Position numbers and translations under genes: made by a program. From Halobacillus salinarum (GTDB lineage Bacteria; Bacillota; Bacilli; Bacillales; Halobacillaceae), in the NCBI RefSeq assembly GCF_022919095.1, contig NZ_CP095073.1, positions 62,001 through 126,000 of the forward strand: a DNA stretch of 64,000 nucleotides, read 5' to 3'. This document shows positions 46,202-54,865 of this stretch, one piece after another. Positions within the stretch are counted from its first letter, which is position 1. Each line of letters opens with the position of its first letter. Under the pieces are notes generated by a model that saw only the letters and a list, made by a program, of their open reading frames with translations, ran no database searches and was not told where the DNA came from.

Positions 46202-47790
46202 ATGGAGCATCTAGAGCACAAACAAAAAGTAACAATAATGATCGCCATTATGGCTGCCATGCTGTTTGCCGCGCTTAATCAGACGATTGTAGGAACAGCC
46301 CTGCCGATTATTGTTGCGGATATCGGAGGCATGGATTACTTCAGCTGGGTATTCACAATCTACATGCTTACAACAAGCATTACTGCCATACTCGTAGGTA
46401 AACTATCCGATACTTACGGACGTAAACCGTTTATCCTTACAGGAATCGGCATTTTCATTCTAGGGTCTTTCTTATCAGGAACCTCTGTGAATATCTATCA
46501 ATTAATTATTTACCGAGGTTTACAAGGTTTTGGCGGTGGAATGATCATGTCCACAGCTTTTACAGCCATCGGGGATTTATTTGCTCCTCGTGAACGCGGC
46601 CGTTGGCAGGGATTAATGAGTTCTGTTTTCGGTCTGGCAAGCGTCTTTGGACCGACTCTCGGGGCTATATTGTAGATACGTGGGAATGGAATTGGGTTTT
46701 CTGGGTATTCCTTCCATTTGGTGTCGTAGCCTTTGTGATGATTTGGAAGATGTTTCCCAACGTAAAATCGGCTGAAAAAACGTCTGTCGATTTTATAGGT
46801 GCGGTTGTCCTTGCTTTAACGATCGTACCGCTGCTCTTAGCTTTTTCATGGGCGGGAAAAACGTACGCTTGGGATTCCGCAATGATCATTGGTTTATTCA
46901 GCTGGTCCGCTGTGGCATTAGCTGTCTTCATCTTTATTGAAACAAAAGCCAAAAACCCTATCATTCCTCTGCATTTATTTAAAAATAGTATTTTTTCTAT
47001 TTCCAACCTTGGCGGACTGTTGATGGGCATGGGCATGTTCGGGGCGATTATGTATATGCCGTTTTTCGTGCAGGGGGTACTCGGAATTTCCGCTACCCGT
47101 ACCGGCTTTGTGATGATGTCGATGATGCTGAGTATGGTCATCACGAGTACAATCGGCGGGCAGTTAATTACGAAAACAGGAAAGTATAAAGTGTTTGCTT
47201 TAGCAGGATTAATTATTATGGGCTTTGGAATGTTTTTAATGTCCCGAATGGATGTTGATACCACACTTCTTGGCGCCATCCGAAACTTAATCTGTGTCGG
47301 GCTGGGTCTTGGTTTAACATTCCCTGTTCTTACCTTAACTGTGCAGAATGCTGTCGATCATAAGTATTTAGGTGTAGCAACGTCAGCTTCTCAATTCTTC
47401 CGCCAGGCGGGAGGAACAATCGGGGTTTCCATTATGGGGTCGATCATGAATATCATTATGCGGGATAAAATGACTGCGCTCGCTGCTGACCATGCTCAAC
47501 AGACCGCTGGCATAAAGGATATTGCAGCGATTGAAGATCCGCAGGTACTTATGGATTCTGATAAAATTGCCCAGTTTAAAGAGACTCTGCCCGACCAAAT
47601 GCTGCCCGTATTGAATGAGATCGTTGGCACGATGCGAAACGTGTTAAGTACAGCTTTAGACGGATCATTTTTATTTGGAACATGCGTCCTTGCCTGCGCT
47701 TTTGTACTCCTTCTTTTCTTAAGAGAAATCCCATTGAGGATGACCAACCGAACCGATGAAAAACCAAAAGAACAGTCAAAAATAAGCTGA
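46202..47790 (+). CDS. DHA2-type multidrug exporter (MFS), interrupted by a frameshift
   Basis: One gene of about 529 residues and 14 membrane helices, read in two frames. The N-terminal part has LNQTIVGTALPIIVADIGG (motif C-like start), GKLSDTYGRKPFILTG (motif A) and YRGLQGFGGGM. The frame breaks at GGGG 46661-46664; one more G gives FGPTLGGYIVDTWEWNWVFW, the expected motif C and following helix. The C-terminal part ends with a long external segment and a last helix. ATG 46202 follows AAAGGAG. Related proteins (EmrB/QacA/LmrB type) export drugs or dyes by proton antiport. Under MarR control by position. Confidence 0.85.
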
Positions 47791-47818
47791 AAAGCTGCCC
47801 ATATGGGCAGCTTTTATT
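47786..47818. terminator. Bidirectional terminator
   Basis: AAAAGCTGCCC-ATAT-GGGCAGCTTTT, 11-bp perfect stem between converging genes. Confidence 0.85.
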
Positions 47819-48308
47819 ATGGTGCAGCTTTCTTTGCACGCGGGTATGCTTTTATCATTTTGTACATATAGAAAAACAAAATGGAGATGAACAAGAGAAA
47901 GCTTATCCAGTTCGGAACAGGTGTGTGTTTTAAGATCGAGCTTATAATTAAAGGAATAGTCGCTGCATATACCACCATTTTCCACAGCTGCTGATAGATC
48001 AGCTTTCGATGCAGGAATTTTTTTAATAACAGAGCGCCTCCAGCTAAAATCGATATTCCGACCAAAATCATGCTGATGAGGTACATGGGGTAAAAAAAGA
48101 AAACCTGAGCCATATATAAGCCCCTCTCATTCGTCTCAAGCTGCTCATTCAAATGCTGTATAGTCAAAATGAGGTCGGGTAAAAAAAGAAGACACAGCAA
48201 AATAAAGATATACCCGATGGTACTCGTCATTCCCTTTCGGTTTAAATGAAACATTGCTTTCTTTTTTGGAAGCTGCAGACTATGCCACAGCGAATCAAAA
48301 AACCCCAT
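47817..48308 (-). CDS. DUF1189 membrane protein
   Basis: The product has 163 residues and four membrane helices, with a basic amphipathic start (FFDSLWHSLQLPKKKAMFHLNRKG). It fits the DUF1189 family (YvdJ/MalA-like), but is shorter than the 250-280 residues common there. GGGGGAGCAGG precedes ATG 48308. It lies 14 bases after the DUF1450 gene in the same direction, so the run ribF-like, DUF1450, DUF1189 may be one transcript. Function unknown. Confidence 0.75.
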   Translation of the reverse strand: MGFFDSLWHSLQLPKKKAMFHLNRKGMTSTIGYIFILLCLLFLPDLILTIQHLNEQLETNERGLYMAQVFFFYPMYLISMILVGISILAGGALLLKKFLHRKLIYQQLWKMVVYAATIPLIISSILKHTPVPNWISFLLFISILFFYMYKMIKAYPRAKKAAP

Positions 48309-48322
48309 CCTGCTCCCCCATT

Positions 48323-48570
48323 TTAATCTGCATAGATTGCCAATTCCTCTTCAATTTTTGCACGAATTTTATCTAACGCTTCTTCCGGTGTTTTACCGAA
48401 TATCCGTTGATTATTTACGATTGCATACGGTTTTAAAGCGCAGAGTCCGCAAAAAGACAGGCATTCGTTTTGAAGGACAGCAACATCAGGGTATTCAGAT
48501 TCAATAATTGTCTCGATATCCAATTCGTTTATCAAGTTGCTGTCACAAACTTCTACTACAACTACCCCAT
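48323..48570 (-). CDS. DUF1450 (YuzB-like) small protein with a start-proximal frameshift
   Basis: Expected product of 82 residues: MGVVVVEVCDSNLINELDIE..., then a Cys-rich core NECLSFCGLC and FGKTPEEALDKI. The reading frame from 48535 lacks its first residues. ATG 48570, 9 bases after AAAAGGAG, runs straight into TAG because the G run (complement of CCCC 48565-48568) is one base short; one more G restores a normal DUF1450 N-terminus. The conserved Cys residues suggest metal or redox binding. Function unknown. Confidence 0.78.
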
Positions 48571-48598
48571 CGTTGATTTCTCCTTTTCTAAGTTGTTC

Positions 48599-49495
48599 CT
48601 AAAGTCCAAGTAAAGTACGAGCCTGATGTTCATCCTGTTTCATCTGATCGACAAGGTCTTCCATTCCGTCAAAATTCACTTCATCCCTTAAATGACGGAG
48701 AAATTTGACAGTGACCTCCTGATTATATACATCCCCGGAAAAGTCGAGAAGATACGCTTCCACTTTATAAGAGTCCCCCTGAACGGTAGGGCGGTATCCT
48801 GCACTTATTAGTGTATAGTACCAGGACCCTGACGAGATCTCTACAGTACCCAGGTAAACGCCAGGCTTCACCTGAATATACTCGTCAATACCTCCCAAAT
48901 TCAGAGTTGGGAACCCTAGTTTCCTGCCTAACTGCTCTCCTTTTTCCACAACTCCTGAAACCTCGTAAGGACGGCCAAGCATAGCTTGGACCGCTTCCAT
49001 CCTTCCTTGTTTCACCAGTGGTTTTATTGACTCTGAATCTACTTCTTTTCCTTGTAAAGTTACCGTTGGCAGTGCCTTGATAGGAGCGTGCAGTCTCTTC
49101 CCCCACTTCTCCATGCTAAATTCTCCGCCTTCAGAAGGGTTAAAGGATTCAGAAATATAGATCTGTTTGATTTTAAACAACTGCAAATGTTTTGTGATCA
49201 AATCCTGGAGAGGCATGTCTTCCTTTTCATCAACTTCGATATAATAATAGCGGTCCACGCCTCTTTCAATAAACAATTTTTCTTTATCTTTCAGGGATGT
49301 CAGAGCTTCTCCATACTTGGATTGTCGTTCGATGCTTAAAACAGCTAATCGTTCTCTTTCATGGGTAACCGATTTTACTTCTTCAAGCAAATGCTGGTGG
49401 CCGATATGAAAGCCATCAAAAAAATCAATAACCATAATGACAGGCTCGATGCCCTTTGAAGCAGACGACGGCAATTGGATCGTTTCCATAAACAT
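48599..49495 (-). CDS. RibF-like flavokinase with divergent FAD-synthetase domain
   Basis: The product has 298 residues. The C-terminal riboflavin kinase domain looks intact: LGRPYEVSGVVEKGEQLGRKLGFPTLNL, GVYLGTV, SAGYRPTVQGD, and the catalytic VEAYLLDF. The N-terminal adenylyltransferase half keeps the nucleotide motif FFDGFHIGH, but two other hallmarks are changed: the usual FxFGxGRxG loop reads SFNPSEGGEFSMEKWG, and the SSTxIR motif reads DSESIK. It may only make FMN, as RibR of B. subtilis does, with a true RibF elsewhere. AAAAGGGG precedes ATG 49495. Confidence 0.82.
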   Translation of the reverse strand: MFMETIQLPSSASKGIEPVIMVIDFFDGFHIGHQHLLEEVKSVTHERERLAVLSIERQSKYGEALTSLKDKEKLFIERGVDRYYYIEVDEKEDMPLQDLITKHLQLFKIKQIYISESFNPSEGGEFSMEKWGKRLHAPIKALPTVTLQGKEVDSESIKPLVKQGRMEAVQAMLGRPYEVSGVVEKGEQLGRKLGFPTLNLGGIDEYIQVKPGVYLGTVEISSGSWYYTLISAGYRPTVQGDSYKVEAYLLDFSGDVYNQEVTVKFLRHLRDEVNFDGMEDLVDQMKQDEHQARTLLGL

Positions 49496-49639
49496 TGTAT
49501 CCCCTTTTGCGTTAAGCTATTATTAAACTTATTAATTATATAATATCAAATTATATTTAAGCAAGCCTCATGCGCAATTTCAACTATTTTGCATGTTAAA
49601 TCAAACGTTTGTTTAAATCAATATACAGGAGGTTTCATC

Positions 49640-50179
49640 ATGCTTAACAAGGCAAAAGCTTTCGCTGAGAAAGCCCACCGCGGACAAACAAGAAAAAATT
49701 CAAATACCGATTATATTGTGCACCCAATCCGTGTTGCAGAACGTCTGTCTGAAGCAGGCTGCAGTGAAGCGGTGATTAGTGCAGGCTATTTGCATGATGT
49801 AGTCGAAGATACATCTGTAAATCTTGAAGATCTTGTCAGAGAATTCGGCCAAGAAGTTGCCCGTATAGTGTCAGCACACACTGAAGATAAGTCTAAGTCA
49901 TGGCAGGAAAGAAAACAGCATACTATTGATACACTGCGTACGGCACCGAAAGAAGTTAAATGTTTAATTGTTGCGGATAAACTGGATAATCTCTTATCAC
50001 TTGAAGAAGATTTGAAGCGAATCGGAAATGATGTCTGGGAAAACTTTAACGCTGGAAAAGACCATCAAAGATGGTATTACGAGTCGATTGCAAAGGAAAT
50101 GGACAATAACTTATCCGAAGCAGAAATCCCTCTGTTTTTTAAAGAATATACACGCACGCTTTATCGGGTATTTACGTAA
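49640..50179 (+). CDS. Small alarmone hydrolase-like HD-domain protein (MESH1-like)
   Basis: The product has 179 residues from ATG 49640 (AGGAGG upstream). It is the HD half of RelA/SpoT alone: AHRGQTRKNSNTDYIVHPIRV, GYLHDVVEDT (HD pair), and the later Asp in IVADKLDNLLSL. Such stand-alone proteins hydrolyse (p)ppGpp with Mn2+. No synthetase domain and no partner gene is present. It could tune the stringent response, but hydrolysis of other nucleotides cannot be excluded. Confidence 0.88.
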   Translation: MLNKAKAFAEKAHRGQTRKNSNTDYIVHPIRVAERLSEAGCSEAVISAGYLHDVVEDTSVNLEDLVREFGQEVARIVSAHTEDKSKSWQERKQHTIDTLRTAPKEVKCLIVADKLDNLLSLEEDLKRIGNDVWENFNAGKDHQRWYYESIAKEMDNNLSEAEIPLFFKEYTRTLYRVFT

Positions 50180-50329
50180 ATTCCTGACGTGCTTTTAAAG
50201 ACTTTCCGTTACAGGGAGGGCGTTCCTTATTCGCACATATATTCTTGAACTTAATAAGCCATGAGCTCCTGAAAATGCTTCTCTTTCCTTCAAAAAGGAT
50301 AATCAAAAACATAGGGAGTAGTTGTTCAG

Positions 50330-51835
50330 TTAATCTGATTTTAACTGAGGACGTGACTTATAGAATTGCTTAATGATTTCCTCATCAGAATGAGGGATTT
50401 CTTTCCCTCTCACGAGCTGGGCTTCATTGATACATCCACTCGTAAGCAGGATCAGATCATTATGACGTGCAAGGGAAAGAGCGCGGAGCACTCCTTCTTT
50501 TCGTGTCAGAGAGGTAAATATATTTTGAGCTCCCGGCTCCTTGAATCCGCTCAATACTTTGTCTACGATGGTTTGAGGATCATGGAACCCGGGATGGTCA
50601 ACAGTAACAATAACGGTGTCCGCTTTCCCTTCAATGGCGGCTGCCATTTTTGGCATTTTATTAAAATCACGAATCCCAATACCTGCAATCATGACGATTA
50701 GTCTTCCGTAATTTAACTTTTTCACTTCCTCTAATAAGCGATTTAAAGCTACAGGGGTGTGAGCATAATCTAGAATGATCTTTTGATTATCGGATCCTTG
50801 AATCATTTGAAAACGGCCAACGGGGCTTTCCAGCTTAGGCAGAACGTCAACGATGTCTTCAATAGAAAAATTCAAATGCAACGCTGCCCCGATTGCAGAC
50901 AACACATTAGCCACATTGTACGTCCCGTACACAGGAACGTTGACAAAAAATGATTTCCCCAGAACGGTTAAATAAAATACCGATCCATTTTCGTTCTGCT
51001 GAATCTGTTCAGCGCAAATGTCTGCTTCTGGGTGTCCTTCAATGCTGTAGGTCCACACAGGTCCCGAAAATGCCTGCAGCAGGTCTTTCCCCATCCCTTG
51101 ATCATCTACATTGACCACAGCGGTATCCGCTTGTTCAAACAGCCGCATTTTTGACATTTTGTAATGTTCCATCGTGTGATGGTACTCCAAATGTTCTTCT
51201 GAGAAATTTGTATGGACAGCCACATCGAATTGAATCCCTTCCACTCGCTGCTGATCCATTCCTATAGACGTAACCTCCATCGCTGCAGCCTGATCCCCAA
51301 AAGAGCGAAATTCCCAAAGGATTTGATAAATATCCAAAGATTCAGGGGTAGTTGGCGTCGATTTTTTATAAACGAGCTTTTCTTTTGAAGACCATATGCC
51401 AGTCGTCCCAATCGAACCTGTCCGCATACCAAGTAACGTTAAGAGAGACCGGATATAAGCGGCTACCGTAGTCTTTCCATTCGTTCCGGTTACCCCTACC
51501 GTCTTCAAGCTTTCATCCGCATCTTCAAAAAAGTGCTTGGCCACGCAAGCCATCGCTGAACGAACATCTGCCACGCAAATAAACGTACGTTGTGGAAATC
51601 TTCTATGCAGGTCTGCCATTAACCGTTCCTCACATCCAACAATTACGGAAGCACCCAGGTCAAGTGCCTCATCAATATAGTGGTGGCCATCCGCATGCTC
51701 ACCTTTCATACTAAAAAAAACAGCACCAGCACAAGATCGCTTAGAATGGAAACATAGCTTAGAGACACGTTGAGATACAGGTCCATATATTTGCTGAACG
51801 ACTAAATTCTTCACTTGATCAAATTGAATAATCAT
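50330..51835 (-). CDS. MurE-type amino acid ligase paralogue, divergent
   Basis: The product has 501 residues with the three Mur ligase domains. It has ATP loop GVTGTNGKTTVAAY, TTPESLDIY, the carbamylated-Lys region, VHTNFSEEHLEYHHTMEHY, and DYAHTPVALN. The motif that chooses the third amino acid, DNPR in DAP-adding MurE, reads DHPG in VTVDHPGFHDP, and the GGDRDxxKRP block reads GIRDFNKMPKM. It is alone, outside a cell-division cluster. Possible roles are adding ornithine or another residue to UDP-MurNAc-dipeptide, or building a different peptide-like compound. GTGAGGGA precedes ATG 51835. Confidence 0.82.
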   Translation of the reverse strand: MIIQFDQVKNLVVQQIYGPVSQRVSKLCFHSKRSCAGAVFFSMKGEHADGHHYIDEALDLGASVIVGCEERLMADLHRRFPQRTFICVADVRSAMACVAKHFFEDADESLKTVGVTGTNGKTTVAAYIRSLLTLLGMRTGSIGTTGIWSSKEKLVYKKSTPTTPESLDIYQILWEFRSFGDQAAAMEVTSIGMDQQRVEGIQFDVAVHTNFSEEHLEYHHTMEHYKMSKMRLFEQADTAVVNVDDQGMGKDLLQAFSGPVWTYSIEGHPEADICAEQIQQNENGSVFYLTVLGKSFFVNVPVYGTYNVANVLSAIGAALHLNFSIEDIVDVLPKLESPVGRFQMIQGSDNQKIILDYAHTPVALNRLLEEVKKLNYGRLIVMIAGIGIRDFNKMPKMAAAIEGKADTVIVTVDHPGFHDPQTIVDKVLSGFKEPGAQNIFTSLTRKEGVLRALSLARHNDLILLTSGCINEAQLVRGKEIPHSDEEIIKQFYKSRPQLKSD

Positions 51836-51933
51836 GGCAGATCCCTCACTCTGTTATTTTTTCTTGATTGCATTATTTTTCTATGTACAAAACAAGGAGC
51901 AAGTGGTTGTCGTAGTAGGATATTTTAAAAAAT

Positions 51934-51979
51934 CCATTTATAGGAGTTAGACATCATGAAGTGACTACTCTATAAATGG
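51934..51979 (-). terminator. Terminator of the relic gene on the minus strand
   Basis: CCATTTATAG / CTATAAATGG (10 bp) with six T on the minus side. The stem includes the last codons and stop of the relic frame. Confidence 0.7.
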
Positions 51980-52165
51980 TTTTACTTGTACAGCTATAGC
52001 TTTTTCCATCGGGATATTAATATTCCACGTTCCGTTTTCCAATTTAATGGAAATACCTATCCCCCTATTTGCCTTATTACTGTATTCTCGGTTAATTCCC
52101 TCACTTCCTTGTATTTAATTAAAAAATCTTTAAAATAAGACTTTTGATGCCATGGTAAATGATTC
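51965..52165 (-). pseudogene. Possible remains of a small gene
   Basis: On the minus strand a frame reading SYFKDFLIKYKEVRELTEN...IRQIGG stops, and the next frame continues as IGISIKLENGTWNINIPMEK...VKPFIE and stops inside a terminator hairpin. The two join at a run of five C (52061-52065, plus strand) if one base is added. No start codon with a ribosome site is visible. Family not recognised; this may be a degraded gene or chance. Confidence 0.3.
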
Positions 52166-52195
52166 CTTTAATCAAATGTCCATTCCATAAAATAG

Positions 52196-52233
52196 AAAAA
52201 GCCTGCAGGGAGGTTCCCTTACAAGCTTTTTAT
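52196..52233 (-). terminator. Terminator of the CadA-type ATPase gene
   Basis: On the minus strand AAGCTTGTAAGGGA-ACC-TCCCTGCAGGCTT, with two non-Watson-Crick pairs, is followed by TTT. It overlaps the stop codon region and belongs to the AAGCTTGYAG stem family. Confidence 0.8.
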
Positions 52234-54335
52234 CCAAGTTGTCTAGCTGCCTGTTTATTTGCTGCTGGACGTTCTGATGATTTTCTGCGCTCGACCAATA
52301 CGGAAAGGCTCAATAACGTGACGAGTACTGTTGCCCCCATATCTGCTAAAATAGCGATCCACAGTGTCAAGAGACCAGGGATTGTAAGGAATAAAGCGAC
52401 CAGCTTCAGCCCAAGAGCAAGTGTAAGATTCAGTTTAATCACCCGGTTAACTTTCTTTGCAATTCGAACCGATGCTGGCAGTTTGCCTAAATGATCCTGC
52501 ATTAAAACGATATCGGCTGTTTCAATTGCGCTGTCGGTCCCTTTTCCCATCGCGATTCCTAAATGGGCAGCGGCCAGAGCAGGAGCATCATTAATTCCAT
52601 CCCCGATCATGGCTACTTTGGAACGGTTCGATAATTTGTTTATTTTTTCCACTTTTTCTTCTGGTAACAAGCCGGCATAAACGCGGGACACGCCTACTTT
52701 GGAAGCTATCTTTTCAGCCGTCTTCTTATGATCGCCTGTAAGCATGACTGTCTGAGTAATCCCAGCTCTTTGAAGCTCATGAATCATCTCTCTGCTTTCT
52801 TCCCTGATTTCATCAGCCACCCCAAAGATTCCCATTATCCTATCCTCACAGGCGGTTATGACTAGTGTGTAACCCCCGTTTTTTAACGAATCAATATCCT
52901 CCTTGCGGTTATCATCAAGCTCTAGACGAGAAATCAGACGTTCATTCCCCATCCAGTAGGACTTTCCATCAATGACAGCCTCTATCCCTTCTCCTGGTAT
53001 GGCTTTGAGCTCAGATGCTTCAAATAACTGTTCAGCAGCCACTGATTCATGCTCCATAACTGCTCTCGCAATAGGATGAGAGGAATTTTTTTCAATCGAA
53101 CCTGCGATTCGGTAAAAATCGTCATCAAAGCTTTTGGCCATTTGTACAGACGGCTTTCCCTTGGTAAGTGTCCCAGTCTTATCGAAAGCAATGGTGTCGA
53201 TTTTTCCTAAGAGTTCAAGGAATGAGCCGCCTTTAACGAGTATTCCGTTTCGGGCATTTTTTGTAATTCCTGATACAATCGCAATCGGAGAAGATAAAAT
53301 CAACGCGCAAGGACATCCAACTATTAAAACTGCGAGGCCTTGATAAAGCCACGCTTCCCATCCGCCATTAAACAAAAGTGGCGGAAGAAGCATCACCATA
53401 ATTGAGACCAGCATAATGAATGGGGTATAGTATTTCGAAAAGCGATTGATGAATAACTCCGTTGGTGTCTTTGTCTCTTGAGCTTCCTCCACTAAGTGGA
53501 GAATTCTGGCCAAAGAAGAATCCTTATAAGCTTTCGTTATTTTGACTTCCAATGTCCCCTCATTATTCAGGCTTCCTCCAAATAGGGAATCGCCAGTAAA
53601 TTTTTCAACAGGCAGCGATTCTCCTGTGATCGCCGCTTCATTCACGGAACTGACTCCACTGACCACTACCCCATCAGAGGGAATTTTCTCCCCTGCCTTT
53701 ACGAGAACCATGTCTCCTGTCTTCAATGAATCAATTGCCACCACTCTATGTTCCCCGTCAGGCATGAGCAAAGTGGCTTGTTTTGGAGCAATTTGCAAAA
53801 GCTTTTCCATGGAATGCCTCGCTTTTTCCATTCCCATCCCTTCTAAAAATTCATTCAAGCCGAACAGAATGGCTACGATCGTTGCTTCCCGCCATTCCCC
53901 AATTGCTACTGCTCCAATGAGTGCTACAGTCATTAAAGTTTCTATAGTGAACTTAAACCGGAATAAATTTTTGGCTCCTTTTACAAATGTAGAATAGCCA
54001 CTGATCAGCATCGCTGACACGTACAAAAGAATGACCGCATAATATGGGAGTAGATCCCGGACAAAAAATGTGCAGCCGAACAGAATAGCAGAAACGATTA
54101 CCATGTACGGGACACGAGGGGAATGATCGTGGTCGTGATCATCTTCCACTAAAGCCGCTCCATCTGCCTTTAATATACTCTTCACTTCATCAAGATTCAC
54201 ATCTTCATGGACGACCAGCTTGCTGGTATTAAACTTTAATTCAGCCGTTCCTCCATTGGTCAGCTGTCTAACTTGTCTTTCCATATCAGCTGCACAGTTG
54301 GCGCAGGACAGCCCCTGAATTTTATATTCCTTCAT
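52230..54335 (-). CDS. cadA: P1B-type heavy-metal ATPase (Cd/Zn/Co exporter)
   Basis: It pumps divalent soft metals out using ATP. The product has 701 residues: one N-terminal HMA domain with GLSCANCAADM, then a His/Asp-rich linker (DDHDHDHS), eight membrane helices, TGES (AITGESLP), the CPC motif in VGCPCALILSSP, DKTGTLTKG, SSHPIARAVMEH and GDGINDAPALA. CPC with the HMA and the late Asp in helix 8 (ADMGATV) fits the Zn/Cd/Pb class (CadA/ZntA). GGGGAGG precedes ATG 54335. No ArsR/CadC regulator is adjacent, though a suitable operator lies upstream. Confidence 0.94.
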   Translation of the reverse strand: MKEYKIQGLSCANCAADMERQVRQLTNGGTAELKFNTSKLVVHEDVNLDEVKSILKADGAALVEDDHDHDHSPRVPYMVIVSAILFGCTFFVRDLLPYYAVILLYVSAMLISGYSTFVKGAKNLFRFKFTIETLMTVALIGAVAIGEWREATIVAILFGLNEFLEGMGMEKARHSMEKLLQIAPKQATLLMPDGEHRVVAIDSLKTGDMVLVKAGEKIPSDGVVVSGVSSVNEAAITGESLPVEKFTGDSLFGGSLNNEGTLEVKITKAYKDSSLARILHLVEEAQETKTPTELFINRFSKYYTPFIMLVSIMVMLLPPLLFNGGWEAWLYQGLAVLIVGCPCALILSSPIAIVSGITKNARNGILVKGGSFLELLGKIDTIAFDKTGTLTKGKPSVQMAKSFDDDFYRIAGSIEKNSSHPIARAVMEHESVAAEQLFEASELKAIPGEGIEAVIDGKSYWMGNERLISRLELDDNRKEDIDSLKNGGYTLVITACEDRIMGIFGVADEIREESREMIHELQRAGITQTVMLTGDHKKTAEKIASKVGVSRVYAGLLPEEKVEKINKLSNRSKVAMIGDGINDAPALAAAHLGIAMGKGTDSAIETADIVLMQDHLGKLPASVRIAKKVNRVIKLNLTLALGLKLVALFLTIPGLLTLWIAILADMGATVLVTLLSLSVLVERRKSSERPAANKQAARQLG

Positions 54336-54377
54336 ATGATCCTCCCCAAAGTTATCTTACATCGGTTCAAAATTAGT

Positions 54378-54399
54378 TATATGCACATATACTCATATA
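54378..54399 (-). promoter_or_regulatory. Candidate ArsR/SmtB-type (CzrA-like) operator
   Basis: TATATG-N10-CATATA, an inverted repeat 43 bases before the cadA start. The layout resembles metal-sensing ArsR/SmtB sites. Confidence 0.45.
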
Positions 54400-54480
54400 T
54401 ACATTTATGGTATGCAACTCTTTGTTTATTGTCAACCAAAACTTGAATATTACTTTTATTTTTTCCCTTATATATTTTTG

Positions 54481-54510
54481 TTGAATTGAGGAAACATTTT
54501 CGGTTATAAT
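54481..54510 (+). promoter_or_regulatory. Promoter of feoAB
   Basis: TTGAAT and a perfect TATAAT are 18 bases apart. The leader of about 90 bases contains the hairpin TTAGGGA...TCCCTAA (54565-54587) just before the ribosome site. No Fur box was found. Confidence 0.7.
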
Positions 54511-54607
54511 CAATATAGTGGAATATCGGCAATGCATATAAATTTTTTTACCGTAAATTTTGCCTTAGGGAAACTTTTTATCCCTAATACAAAAAGGAGT
54601 TGAAAAG

Positions 54608-54865
54608 ATGACAAGTCCACTTCCAATCAATACATTTAAACCTGGAGATCAAATGAAAATTACTTCTATAGCATTAAAGGATGTCATGCGCCGCCGCCTG
54701 CTTGATTTAGGCTTTGTACCTGGAGCAGTCATTAAAATGGTGGATAAAAGCCCGCTCGGAGATCCGGTAGCTTTTCAGGTCAGCCATACGAAAATTGCCC
54801 TGAGAACGGAAGAAAGCTCCCTGATCTTTGCTGAATTACTAGATGGAGAGGATGATGAGCAATGA
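54608..54865 (+). CDS. feoA: Ferrous iron transport protein A
   Basis: The product has 85 residues with an SH3-like fold: KPGDQMKITSIA, RRRLLDLGFVPGAVIKMVDKSPLGDPVAFQV and KIALRTEE are FeoA signatures. It is thought to bind and modulate FeoB. AAAAAGGAG precedes ATG 54608 and the stop overlaps the next start by 4 bases. Confidence 0.94.
   Translation: MTSPLPINTFKPGDQMKITSIALKDVMRRRLLDLGFVPGAVIKMVDKSPLGDPVAFQVSHTKIALRTEESSLIFAELLDGEDDEQ

Noticed and set aside
46665-47279. 204-codon antisense frame in the exporter gene
   Set aside because: Shadow of the GC-skewed membrane helices of the DHA2 exporter; composition is not protein-like.
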